64,000 nt of DNA, taken from NCBI GenBank assembly GCA_001604275.1, contig LVBD01000069.1, positions 42,803 to 106,802 of the forward strand. Reading direction: 5' to 3'. A model generated the notes under the pieces. It had not been told where the DNA came from. It ran no database searches and saw only the letters and a list, made by a program, of their open reading frames with translations. Positions 26,939-35,287 of the stretch are shown here, one piece after another. This DNA is from Spirochaetales bacterium Spiro_02 (lineage in GTDB: Bacteria; Spirochaetota; Spirochaetia; Sphaerochaetales; Sphaerochaetaceae). Numbering within the stretch: the first letter of the stretch is position 1; each line of letters begins with the position of its first letter. The position numbers and the translations under genes are program-made.

Positions 26939-28594
26939 ATGAACAAACGAAAGGTATTCATGCCCATCATGATCGTGATGATGAGCATCACTTTGATCGC
27001 ATGCGGAGGAAGCGACGAATCTTCCGCGACATCTTCGGATGACGGTACAACGAAGCATCCGCAGGAAACGGCAGGAACCGTGACGCTCACCGAAAGCTGG
27101 AGCTTCCCGTCAGGAATCGTCCCGGCGCTGAATCCGGGGGTAGCCACAAACTACGAAGGAGTCTACTGGGGGAAGAACTTCTACGATACGTTGGTCAGCT
27201 ACGACGATCAGAGAAGGATCGTCGGTCAACTGGCGGAAAGCTGGGAAATGAGCGACGATGGAAAACGCTATACGTTCCATCTGCGCGACGGCGTCAGGTT
27301 CTCGGACGGAACCCCGCTGACAGCCGAAGCAGTCAAGCTATCGTTCGAAGCTGCGGTATTCAACCTCGGGATGTTCAACGGTTCATATGGAAGACTTTCA
27401 TCGCTCTTCGAAACGATCGAGATCATCGACGATCTGACGGTGGCCATCAATCTGACGCAACCGTACTACGGAACGCTCAACGACCTGACGATGAGTTGTC
27501 CGCTCGCCATCGTCAACCCTGTCGCGTTCGAGGGAGCGGACGACTTGCGATACTCCGATGTCTTCAAGACGGCATCGTTCGGCACCGGTCCGTACATGTA
27601 CCAGGGCGAGTATTCCAACAATACCTACACGTTCGTCAGGAATCCCCATTACTGGGGGGAGCCTCCGCATGCCGACAAATTCGAGGTGAAGATCATCGCG
27701 GACAACGATACGAAACTGCTTGCTCTTCGAAACGGAGAGATCGATATGATCGCAGGAACGAGCAGAATCAATTTCGACGGGTTCGCCCAGATGTCCGCCG
27801 TTCCGGGTTTTGGATCGGCGATGGACAGTCGCTCCTCGCTCAACCGATTTCTTGGAATGAATCTGACGAAAGCGCCGTTCAATGACGAGAGGGTCCGGAA
27901 AGCGGTAGCCTATGCCATCGATCAGCAGGCATTGGAGAAAGCGGTGTTCAATGGTCTGGAGACAGCCGCTGAAACGTTGTTCCCCGCTACCGCGACATAC
28001 TGCGACGTTGACCAGACCGTATTCGGGACCGATCTGGAGCAGGCCGGCCGCCTGATGGCTGCGGCAGGTTGGGTCGATACTGACGGAGACGGCATCAGGG
28101 AGAAGGATACAGTCAAGCTGGTCGTCGACATGAACTATCTGAAGAGTCTCGCAAGCATCGACAATCTTGCCCTCGCCCTTGCCTCGCAACTGAAGAAAAT
28201 CGGATTCAAGGTGAACGTGATCCCGGGAGACATGATGACCTATTACGCAGCGATGGCGACCAGTCATCTGGTCCTGGCGAACACCTATGGTGGAGCGTTC
28301 GATCCGAATGCCGTGCTGACGAACATGAATCCGAGTTTCAGCACCGATCCTTTGTTGATCCAGGTGTCAGGATTCTTTTCAGAAGGGTTGCTTGATGAAC
28401 TGGAGGCTACGTCGGATGAAAACCGTGTGAAGGAGATCTATGAAGTCATACTGAAGACAATCGCCGACAAGACGTTGCTCGTGCCGTTGACACGTTCCCA
28501 TGACCTTGCCATCTGGAACGATACGGTCGTGGACGGCTATGTCTTCGATGCCGATCCGAGCTATGTGCTCGTGCAGAACATCCGTATGAAATGA
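26939..28594 (+). CDS. Nickel/peptide-type substrate-binding lipoprotein
   Basis: 551-residue family 5 solute-binding protein with a lipobox LIAC (Cys21). The body follows the NikA plan: YDTLVSYDDQRRIVGQLAESW, FHLRDGVRFSDGTPLTAEAV, FGTGPYMYQG, FVRNPHYWGE, FDPNAVLTNM. GGAGGAG precedes the ATG. Family members carry nickel (free or as metallophore complex) or peptides. The SFPSGIVPALNP start and FDPNA block resemble nickel binders more than DppA/OppA. A nickel-dependent LarA-type enzyme at 58114 gives a reason to import nickel, but the ligand is an inference. Confidence 0.85.
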   Translation: MNKRKVFMPIMIVMMSITLIACGGSDESSATSSDDGTTKHPQETAGTVTLTESWSFPSGIVPALNPGVATNYEGVYWGKNFYDTLVSYDDQRRIVGQLAESWEMSDDGKRYTFHLRDGVRFSDGTPLTAEAVKLSFEAAVFNLGMFNGSYGRLSSLFETIEIIDDLTVAINLTQPYYGTLNDLTMSCPLAIVNPVAFEGADDLRYSDVFKTASFGTGPYMYQGEYSNNTYTFVRNPHYWGEPPHADKFEVKIIADNDTKLLALRNGEIDMIAGTSRINFDGFAQMSAVPGFGSAMDSRSSLNRFLGMNLTKAPFNDERVRKAVAYAIDQQALEKAVFNGLETAAETLFPATATYCDVDQTVFGTDLEQAGRLMAAAGWVDTDGDGIREKDTVKLVVDMNYLKSLASIDNLALALASQLKKIGFKVNVIPGDMMTYYAAMATSHLVLANTYGGAFDPNAVLTNMNPSFSTDPLLIQVSGFFSEGLLDELEATSDENRVKEIYEVILKTIADKTLLVPLTRSHDLAIWNDTVVDGYVFDADPSYVLVQNIRMK

Positions 28595-28664
28595 TTCTTC
28601 GTTTTCAGCGTCCGGTCCTACCCCGGACGCTGTTTCGCAATAGATCCTCGAGGAGGAACCCCAA

Positions 28665-30416
28665 GTGTTCAAGAAAGTACTGGAATATGCCGGCGAGCAT
28701 CGGAAGACGACGTACAAAGCGATTGTCGCAATGCTGGTCGGCATCGTGATGAACATCCTGCCGTTCCTGTTCATCTACCAGCTCATCAGCCCTATGCTGA
28801 TGGGCTGGAGCATGAGTGTCGGCTATGTGGCGCCCCGGGTAGCGGCGATCGCGCTGTGTCTGACGCTGTACGCGGTGTTCTACATCAAAGGTCTGTCACT
28901 CTCCCATCTGGCGGCGTTCAACACGCTGAAGAACCTGCGCATCTCGCTACAAAGCAAACTGGAGGCCCAACCATTAGGGACGATCCAGGAAAAGGGGATC
29001 GGTGCGTTGAAGAAAGTGTTCATCGACGACATCGACACGATCGAGCTGCTGCTCGCCCATGCGTTGCCGGAAGGTATCGCAAACCTGTCGATCCCGGCAA
29101 TCGTGTTCGTCTGCATGTTCTTCGTCGACTGGAAGCTGGCGCTGCTTTCGCTGTGCTCGCTACCGCTGGGGATCATCTCCATGGGAGTGATGTTCAGGAT
29201 CGGCATGAAAGACATGGACAACTACTATGCCGCAGCCCGCAGGATGAACAACACGATCGTCGAATACATCAACGGCATGGAGGTCGTCAAGGTGTTCAAT
29301 CGGGACGGCGAATCGTATCGTCGTTTCGAAAACGATGTAAAGAGCTACCGTGATTTCACGCTGGCCTGGTACAAGATATGCTGGCCGTGGATGGCGCTGT
29401 ATACCAGCATCCTGCCGTGCGTCGCCATGGTCACGCTACCGCTGGGAGCCTATTTCGTATTGACCGGCGCTTCGGCCTTGCCCGATTTCGTCCTGGTGCT
29501 GTGCATGTCGCTGGCCGTCGGTCCGCCGTTGCTTCGCGCCATGGCCTTCGGTTCGACGATCCCTCAGATCAACTACAAGATCCAGAGTCTGGAAAAGATG
29601 CTGGCGGACGCCCCGTTACTTCAGACCGATCGTCCGTTCTCAGGCACGGACCATAGCGTGGAGTTCGATGGGATCAGGTTCTCATACAATGAGACAGAGG
29701 TCCTCCACGGTGTGTCGATGCATGTCAAGGAAGGTTCGCTGGTGGCCCTCGTCGGCGAATCGGGCAGTGGCAAATCGACGTTGGCCAAGTTGCTCGTCCA
29801 CTTCTACGATGTCAGCGGCGGATCGATCAAGATCGGTGGACAGGACATCAGGGACATGAGCGTAGAATCGCTCAACGAGCAGATATCGTATGTCGCGCAG
29901 GAGCAGTTCCTCTTCAACACCTCCTTGCTCGACAATATCCGGTTGGGCAGGCTCGACGCCACCGATGAACAGGTGATGGCTGCGGCGGAGAAGGCTCAGT
30001 GCACCGAGTTCCTCGACCGGCTCGAAAACGGCATCCATACCATGGCCGGAGACGGAGGCAAACAGTTGTCCGGGGGAGAGCGCCAGCGCATCTCGCTGGC
30101 CAGGGCAATTCTCAAGGATGCGCCGATCGTCGTCCTCGACGAGGCTACGGCGTTCATGGATCCGGAGAACGAGGAGAAGATGAACGCCGCGATCGCCTCC
30201 GTCATCGAGGGCAAGACGGTCATCGTCATCGCCCATCGGCTGCAGTCGATCGTCGATGCCGACATGATCTGCGTTCTTGATGATGGGAATCTTGCCGCCA
30301 CGGGGACGCACAAGCAGTTGCTCGGCTCCTGTCCCGGGTATCAGAAACTCTGGCAGGCGGCGCAAGGCAGCGCGAACTGGAAAGTCAGCACCGCGCAAGG
30401 AGGTGATGTGCAATGA
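28665..30416 (+). CDS. ABC transporter half-molecule 1 (membrane domain + ATPase)
   Basis: 583 residues: six membrane helices (~1-310), then an ATPase with GESGSGKST, LSGGERQR, IVVLDEATAFMD and an AHRL H-loop. Starts at GTG with AGGAGG 8 bases upstream; coupled to the next gene by ATGA. Such heterodimers include drug exporters but also YbtP/YbtQ and IrtAB-type metallophore importers. Its place behind a nickel-type importer makes metallophore traffic possible. Confidence 0.85.
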   Translation: MFKKVLEYAGEHRKTTYKAIVAMLVGIVMNILPFLFIYQLISPMLMGWSMSVGYVAPRVAAIALCLTLYAVFYIKGLSLSHLAAFNTLKNLRISLQSKLEAQPLGTIQEKGIGALKKVFIDDIDTIELLLAHALPEGIANLSIPAIVFVCMFFVDWKLALLSLCSLPLGIISMGVMFRIGMKDMDNYYAAARRMNNTIVEYINGMEVVKVFNRDGESYRRFENDVKSYRDFTLAWYKICWPWMALYTSILPCVAMVTLPLGAYFVLTGASALPDFVLVLCMSLAVGPPLLRAMAFGSTIPQINYKIQSLEKMLADAPLLQTDRPFSGTDHSVEFDGIRFSYNETEVLHGVSMHVKEGSLVALVGESGSGKSTLAKLLVHFYDVSGGSIKIGGQDIRDMSVESLNEQISYVAQEQFLFNTSLLDNIRLGRLDATDEQVMAAAEKAQCTEFLDRLENGIHTMAGDGGKQLSGGERQRISLARAILKDAPIVVLDEATAFMDPENEEKMNAAIASVIEGKTVIVIAHRLQSIVDADMICVLDDGNLAATGTHKQLLGSCPGYQKLWQAAQGSANWKVSTAQGGDVQ

Positions 30417-32176
30417 TCAATCTGATGAAACGGATCATGGCTGTAGCGGGACCATATCGGGGGCGGATTCGATTGGCGTTCGTCTTTTCGTTCTTGAAAT
30501 CGTTCCTATCGAAAGCTCCGATCGTCCTGGCGTTCGTCGTGCTTTCCGCATTTCTTACGGGTACCGCCACGGCGCAGCTGTGTCTGTACATCGGCGCCGC
30601 GATCGCCGCAAGCCTGTTGTTGCAGATTGTGTTCACCAATATCGCCGATAGGCTTCAATCCGCGGCAGGCTACATGATCTTCGCCGACAAGCGGATGGCG
30701 CTTGGCCAGCATCTGCGGAAGATGCCGATGGGGTACTTCACCGAGGGGAACATCGGAAAGATCAGCTCGGTACTGTCCACCGATATGGTATTCATCGAGG
30801 AGAACTGCATGTCGGTCCTCGCAGATCTGATGAGCGATGTCTTCGCCCAGGCGATCATGGTTCTGTTCATGGTGTATTTCAACGTCTGGCTTGCCCTGGC
30901 CTCGATCGTGGTTCTGAGCATCGTGCTGCTCGTCGGGCGGGGGATGCATCGGGTGAGCATGGTCGATTCGTCCGAGAAGCAGGAACAGAGCGAGTGTCTG
31001 ACGGAGGCGGTGCTCGATTTCATCGAGGGAATCGGGATCATCAAGACCTACAATCTGCTTGGGGAGAAATCAAGGGAGCTGTCGGCGAACTTCCAGGCAA
31101 GCTGCGACAGTTCGGTAAAGTTCGAGGAGGATCTTACGCCATGGCAGCGTCGGTTGAATGTCATCTATGGGCTGGGGGCATCGATCATCCTCAGCCTCGC
31201 TCTCATGTTCCTGTTTCGGGGGATGATGGATGCCGCGATGGTCGTGGGCATCATGTTGTTCGTGTTCGATCTGTTCGGTCCGATCAAGGCGTTGTACGCC
31301 CAGGGCACTCGTCTGACGGTAATGAGCAGCTGCATGGACCGGATCGAGGAGGTGTTCGCCGAAGCGGAGCTGCCGGATACTGGGTCAGAATGTCTTCCAG
31401 CATTTTCCGAGGCACCGGAGGTCGAGTTCCAGCAGGTTTCGTTCGCATATGGAGAGAAGGAGGTTCTCAGCGATGTGTCGTTCGCCTTGCAGCGGAACAC
31501 GATGACGGCGCTGGTGGGGCCGTCCGGCGGAGGCAAGTCGACGATTGCGAATCTCCTACCCCGTTTCTGGGATGTCAATTCGGGTTCGGTACGGATTCGT
31601 GGCGTGGATATCAGGTCCGTGCCGCTACGGGATGTGATGGATCGGATCAGTATGGTGTTCCAGCGGGTCTATCTGTTCCAGGACACGATTTACAACAATA
31701 TCAGCATGGGGCGTCCCGAGGCTACCGTCGAGGAGGTGCATGAGGCGGCGCGCAAGGCTCGCTGCTACGATTTCATCATGGCTTTGCCCGGTGGGTTCGA
31801 TACTGTCGTCGGAGAGGGTGGACAGACGCTTTCAGGGGGAGAGAAGCAGCGTATTTCGATCGCCCGTTGCATGCTCAAGGATGCTCCGATCATCATTCTC
31901 GACGAGGCTACGGCAAGTGTCGACGCCGACAACGAAAGCTATATCCAGGAGGCGATCAGCGAGTTGTGCAAGGGCAAGACGCTGCTGGTCATCGCTCACC
32001 GTCTCAACACGATCCGCGGGGCTGATCAGATTCTCGTCGTCGCGGGAGGTCGTATCGTCCAGCGGGGGCGGCACGAGGAGTTGATGGATCAGAACGGGAC
32101 GTACAGGAACTTCGTCACCGCACGTGAAAATAGTCGCGGCTGGTATAAGGGTCGTGGTAGGGTGATTGCAGGGTGA
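30413..32176 (+). CDS. ABC transporter half-molecule 2 (membrane domain + ATPase)
   Basis: 587 residues. Six membrane helices, then GPSGGGKST, VFQRVYLFQDTIYNNIS as Q-loop region, LSGGEKQR, IIILDEATASVD and AHRL. Both half-molecules have complete catalytic Glu residues, so both sites may hydrolyse ATP. The last residues (RVIAG) and the TGA stop are encoded by the tandem GGGTGATTGC repeat, so the natural C-terminus was probably altered by the repeat. Partner of the preceding gene. Confidence 0.85.
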   Translation: MINLMKRIMAVAGPYRGRIRLAFVFSFLKSFLSKAPIVLAFVVLSAFLTGTATAQLCLYIGAAIAASLLLQIVFTNIADRLQSAAGYMIFADKRMALGQHLRKMPMGYFTEGNIGKISSVLSTDMVFIEENCMSVLADLMSDVFAQAIMVLFMVYFNVWLALASIVVLSIVLLVGRGMHRVSMVDSSEKQEQSECLTEAVLDFIEGIGIIKTYNLLGEKSRELSANFQASCDSSVKFEEDLTPWQRRLNVIYGLGASIILSLALMFLFRGMMDAAMVVGIMLFVFDLFGPIKALYAQGTRLTVMSSCMDRIEEVFAEAELPDTGSECLPAFSEAPEVEFQQVSFAYGEKEVLSDVSFALQRNTMTALVGPSGGGKSTIANLLPRFWDVNSGSVRIRGVDIRSVPLRDVMDRISMVFQRVYLFQDTIYNNISMGRPEATVEEVHEAARKARCYDFIMALPGGFDTVVGEGGQTLSGGEKQRISIARCMLKDAPIIILDEATASVDADNESYIQEAISELCKGKTLLVIAHRLNTIRGADQILVVAGGRIVQRGRHEELMDQNGTYRNFVTARENSRGWYKGRGRVIAG

Positions 32177-32310
32177 TTGCGGGGTGAGTGCGGGGTGAGT
32201 GCAGGGTGAACGCCATGTGGCCGCTGAATTTGCGATGTGTGGGCGCTGAGCGATCACCAGAGCGGAACATCATCCCAGCGACCCTGCAATCCTGCATCCC
32301 TGCAATCCCA
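32160..32310 (+). repeat. Tandem GGGTGATTGC repeat (copy C)
   Basis: Two GGGTGATTGC units (32160-32169, 32171-32180), then GGGGTGAGTGC-type units to ~32215. The distal end, 32276-32310, carries complementary CCCTGCAATCC units, so the region can fold into a large stem-loop. The repeat supplies the stop codon of the ABC half-molecule. Confidence 0.8.
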
Positions 32311-32330
32311 ACCACGACCTGAGTCCGACT

Positions 32331-32362
32331 GCCAGGTGTCTTGCCTGGCGGTTTTGTTTTGT
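32331..32362 (+). terminator. Terminator of the importer/exporter operon
   Basis: GCCAGG/CCTGGC stem (32331-32336, 32344-32349) followed by GGTTTTGTTTTG. Lies ~155 bases after the last ABC gene. Confidence 0.7.
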
Positions 32363-32580
32363 CCTAGGGATCGCCGAGGGACGAGCAATGTGGAAATCCT
32401 CGCAAAGGAGGGAGACAGAATCCCAGGAGATTCCAGGATGCTCTGTTTCTTTGCCATAAGTACAGATATTGTTTGAAACCGGAAAAACTACTGATTCAAA
32501 ATGTATACCAATGCATGGCGATAATATCCGTTTTTATACCTTTTTTTCACATTATTTTGAATTCTTTCACAACAACTCGA

Positions 32581-32597
32581 TTAAACAAATTGTTTAA
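32581..32597. promoter_or_regulatory. Probable operator of the TetR regulator
   Basis: TTAAACAAATTGTTTAA is a perfect 17-base palindrome (8-base arms, one central base) 62 bases before the TetR start codon. The surrounding ~180 bases are AT-rich and contain no gene. Confidence 0.65.
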
Positions 32598-32659
32598 ATC
32601 ATCTTGCTTAATAGGAAACGCAGTGCTACTATATGGCTAAAACATAGCTGGAGGCGTGT

Positions 32660-33256
32660 GTGAGAACCTTTGCGACTGTTCAGGAACGGATCCTTGACCG
32701 TGCGCTCTATTTGATCGGAACTCATGGAGATTACGATGTACCGATCCGGGACATCACGAAGGCCGCGAATGTCAATGTCAATGCGATCAACTACTATTTC
32801 GGAAACAAGGAGAACCTGATCAGGGAAGTCGAACGGTTTTTCATCGCGAATTACCGGAGCGCCTACGCCGTTCTCGATAGCGATGAGAAACCTGAACAGA
32901 AACTGTTGCTTTGGGCGAACGAGGTAATGGAGTATACGCTCCAGTATCCGGGGATCCAGAGACTCCAGCAACGGGCGATCAAGAGTCCGGAGCCGGGGGA
33001 GATGAAGGCGTTTCTTCTCGAAAATGCGCACCGGTATGACGAAGCGGTTCTTTCGGTCCTCAAGAATTTGCTGGGCGATCGGCCCGACCTGCAGATGATC
33101 AAGCTGATGTTCTATAGCGCGATCATCCACCCGGCAAATTTTGGAACGGAGGTGGACTTCGGGACGAACGCCATCACAGACAGACAATTCCGGCTGGAAT
33201 ATATCAGGGCAGTCGTAGAAACTATACAACGAGGGATAAAACGTCATGAAATTTGA
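32660..33256 (+). CDS. TetR/AcrR-family transcriptional regulator
   Basis: 198 residues. The N-terminal helix-turn-helix is clear: DVPIRDITKAANVNVNAINYYFGNKENLIREV (~27-58, in two parts). The C-terminal ligand domain (~60-198) is unassigned. GTG start with GGAGG at a 5-base spacing. Its stop lies 11 bases inside the next gene, so it is co-transcribed with the old-yellow-enzyme gene and probably controls it in response to a hydrophobic or electrophilic ligand. Confidence 0.9.
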   Translation: MRTFATVQERILDRALYLIGTHGDYDVPIRDITKAANVNVNAINYYFGNKENLIREVERFFIANYRSAYAVLDSDEKPEQKLLLWANEVMEYTLQYPGIQRLQQRAIKSPEPGEMKAFLLENAHRYDEAVLSVLKNLLGDRPDLQMIKLMFYSAIIHPANFGTEVDFGTNAITDRQFRLEYIRAVVETIQRGIKRHEI

Positions 33257-35183
33257 GCATTTGTTTTCTCCGATCACAGTTCGCGGCTGCGAGTTTCGCA
33301 ATCGCGTGGTGTTTCCCGCCATGGGAACGAAAATGGGGAGCGAGGATCGTTTCGTCACTCAGCGGCTGATCGACTATCATGTGGCGCGGGCGAAAGGGGG
33401 CAACGGCCTCAACATGGTCGAAGTTTGTTCCGTCCACAAGCCATCCTCCCCCAAGAACTTCCTCGCCCTCTCCGAGGATGTGTACATCCCGTTGATGCGG
33501 GAGCTCGTCGATGCGGTGCATGTGGCCGGCGCGAAGGTGGGTCTCCAGCTATGGCAGGGAGGGCTTGCCGTCGGTTCCGATCGCGAGTCGATGATCGTCA
33601 TCCCCAATCCGATGCCGATTCCCGGCACCGAATATACCCTTCCCGGGGCAATACCGCAGTTGCTCGAGGAAATCGCACAGGCGTTCGGAGCCGCGGCGAG
33701 GCGGGCGACGGAAGCAGGTTTCGACTGTGTTGAGTTCCATTGCGGACACAACTACTCCCCTCACTGCTTCCTGAGCTCGGCGATGAACCACCGCACCGAC
33801 GAATATGGCGGATCGTTGGAAAACCGCGCCCGATATCCGCTCGCCTGCATCAGAGAGATCAGGAAGAACGTCCCAGACAGCATGCCGATTTTCATGCGTG
33901 TCGACGCTCATGACGATTATCTGGAGAATGGATTGACGATCGATGATGTCATCGCATTCTGCAAGATGGCGGGAGAGACGGGCGTGGACGTGCTGGACAT
34001 ATCCCGGGGAAACTTCAGTTCCAACGCGATCAAGTACGAGGTACCCCCGGTGGATATCCCTCGTGGGTTCAACGTGGAGAATGCGGCGAAGATCCGCAAG
34101 GCGACCGGCATGGTCACCGTCGCCGTCGGGCGAATCAACGATCCGGCGTTGGCGGAAGAGATTCTTGCTTCCGATAAGGCGGACATGGTCGTGATCGGAC
34201 GAGGACAGCTCGCCGATCCCGAGTTCTGTAACAAGGCTCGGGAGGGGCGTGAGGATGAGATCGTTCGTTGCGTCGCATGCAACCAAGGGTGCTACGATGG
34301 GTTCGTCAATCCTGCGTTCCCCCATATCACCTGCATGCGAAATCCTGCATTAGGAAGAGAACGGGAATATGCATTGGTTCCGACCAAGACGCCGAAGACC
34401 GTGTTGATCGCCGGAGGCGGTATGGCGGGGCTCGAGGCGGCCATCACGCTCAAGGAACGGGGTCACCATCCTATCGTCGTCGAGGCGACCGATCAGCTGG
34501 GAGGTCAGTTCCTGCTCGCCGGTGCCGCTCCGCACAAGGAGGAGATGACCGCCGCCGCGAAATGGATGGGGCTCGAGGCGAGACGGGAGGGCGTGGAGAT
34601 TCTCCTGAATACTCCTGTGACGGCTGAAACGATCGACCGGCTACATCCCGATGAGGTGATCGTTGCCATCGGCGCCGAGCCGATCCATATGAATGTCCCC
34701 GGCATCGATCTGCCCTCCGTGACCGATTCGCATACGGTTCTCGCAGGCAAGGCAGATTTGAAGGGGCGTGTCGTGGTCATCGGAGGCGGGCTCGTCGGTC
34801 TTGAGGTCGCTGAGTATCTGTCCGAACGCAAGCATCCGATCACCGTTCTTGAGATGCAGGATGCGGTGGCGAAGGATCTGGGGGATCTTCGCAAGATTTC
34901 GGTCATGGAGCGTCTGTACGCGGACGGGATCGATATCCGTACCAACGCCAAGTGCGTCGCCATCGAACCGACCACCGTCACGATCGAATCGGAGGGCAAG
35001 CAGGAAAAAATTCCCGCCGACAGTGTTGTTGTCGCGGTGGGAGCTAAGTCCCGCTCTTCGGAGGAAATCAAAGCGAAGTGCATGGCCGAGGGTATCCCCT
35101 GCCATGTGATCGGCGATGCTGTTCGTGCCAGAAGGATGCTCAACGCCACGGCGGAGGCCGCCGCGGTCGCCCGTGAAATATGA
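33246..35183 (+). CDS. NADH:flavin oxidoreductase, old-yellow-enzyme/dienoyl-CoA reductase type
   Basis: 645 residues in the FMN barrel + [4Fe-4S] + FAD/NADH plan of 2,4-dienoyl-CoA reductase, BaiCD and trimethylamine dehydrogenase. Barrel 1-~340 with HCGHNYSPHCFLSSAMNHR and RTDEYGGSLENRAR; cluster Cys in CVACNQGC...CMRNP (~343-365); FAD loop LIAGGGMAGLEAA (~387) and a second GxGxxG in VVIGGGLVGLEVA (~515). Reduces an activated C=C bond of an unknown substrate (bile acid, enoate, plant or host compound). Encoded 11 bases overlapping a TetR regulator. Confidence 0.88.
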   Translation: MKFEHLFSPITVRGCEFRNRVVFPAMGTKMGSEDRFVTQRLIDYHVARAKGGNGLNMVEVCSVHKPSSPKNFLALSEDVYIPLMRELVDAVHVAGAKVGLQLWQGGLAVGSDRESMIVIPNPMPIPGTEYTLPGAIPQLLEEIAQAFGAAARRATEAGFDCVEFHCGHNYSPHCFLSSAMNHRTDEYGGSLENRARYPLACIREIRKNVPDSMPIFMRVDAHDDYLENGLTIDDVIAFCKMAGETGVDVLDISRGNFSSNAIKYEVPPVDIPRGFNVENAAKIRKATGMVTVAVGRINDPALAEEILASDKADMVVIGRGQLADPEFCNKAREGREDEIVRCVACNQGCYDGFVNPAFPHITCMRNPALGREREYALVPTKTPKTVLIAGGGMAGLEAAITLKERGHHPIVVEATDQLGGQFLLAGAAPHKEEMTAAAKWMGLEARREGVEILLNTPVTAETIDRLHPDEVIVAIGAEPIHMNVPGIDLPSVTDSHTVLAGKADLKGRVVVIGGGLVGLEVAEYLSERKHPITVLEMQDAVAKDLGDLRKISVMERLYADGIDIRTNAKCVAIEPTTVTIESEGKQEKIPADSVVVAVGAKSRSSEEIKAKCMAEGIPCHVIGDAVRARRMLNATAEAAAVAREI

Positions 35184-35272
35184 GGTTAGGGTCATTGCAG
35201 GGTCATTGCAGTAGCTACGCAAAGCACCTTACCAGCACCCTACCATCACCCTATCCCGAACCGGCATCCATA
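35184..35272 (+). repeat. Tandem GGGTCATTGC repeat (copy D)
   Basis: Two GGGTCATTGC units follow the TGA of the first OYE gene after only GGTTA. They join GTAGCTACGCAAAGCACC and CACCCTA units that nearly match the right half of the copy B palindrome. It separates two paralogous genes. Confidence 0.88.
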
Positions 35273-35287
35273 TAAGGAGAAGATATC

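Noticed and set aside
23568..28594. Nickel importer serving the hydrogenase
   Set aside because: The hydrogenase is the [FeFe] type and needs no nickel.
28665..32176. Single fused exporter or two unrelated transporters
   Set aside because: The ATGA overlap and matching half-molecule layout indicate one heterodimer.
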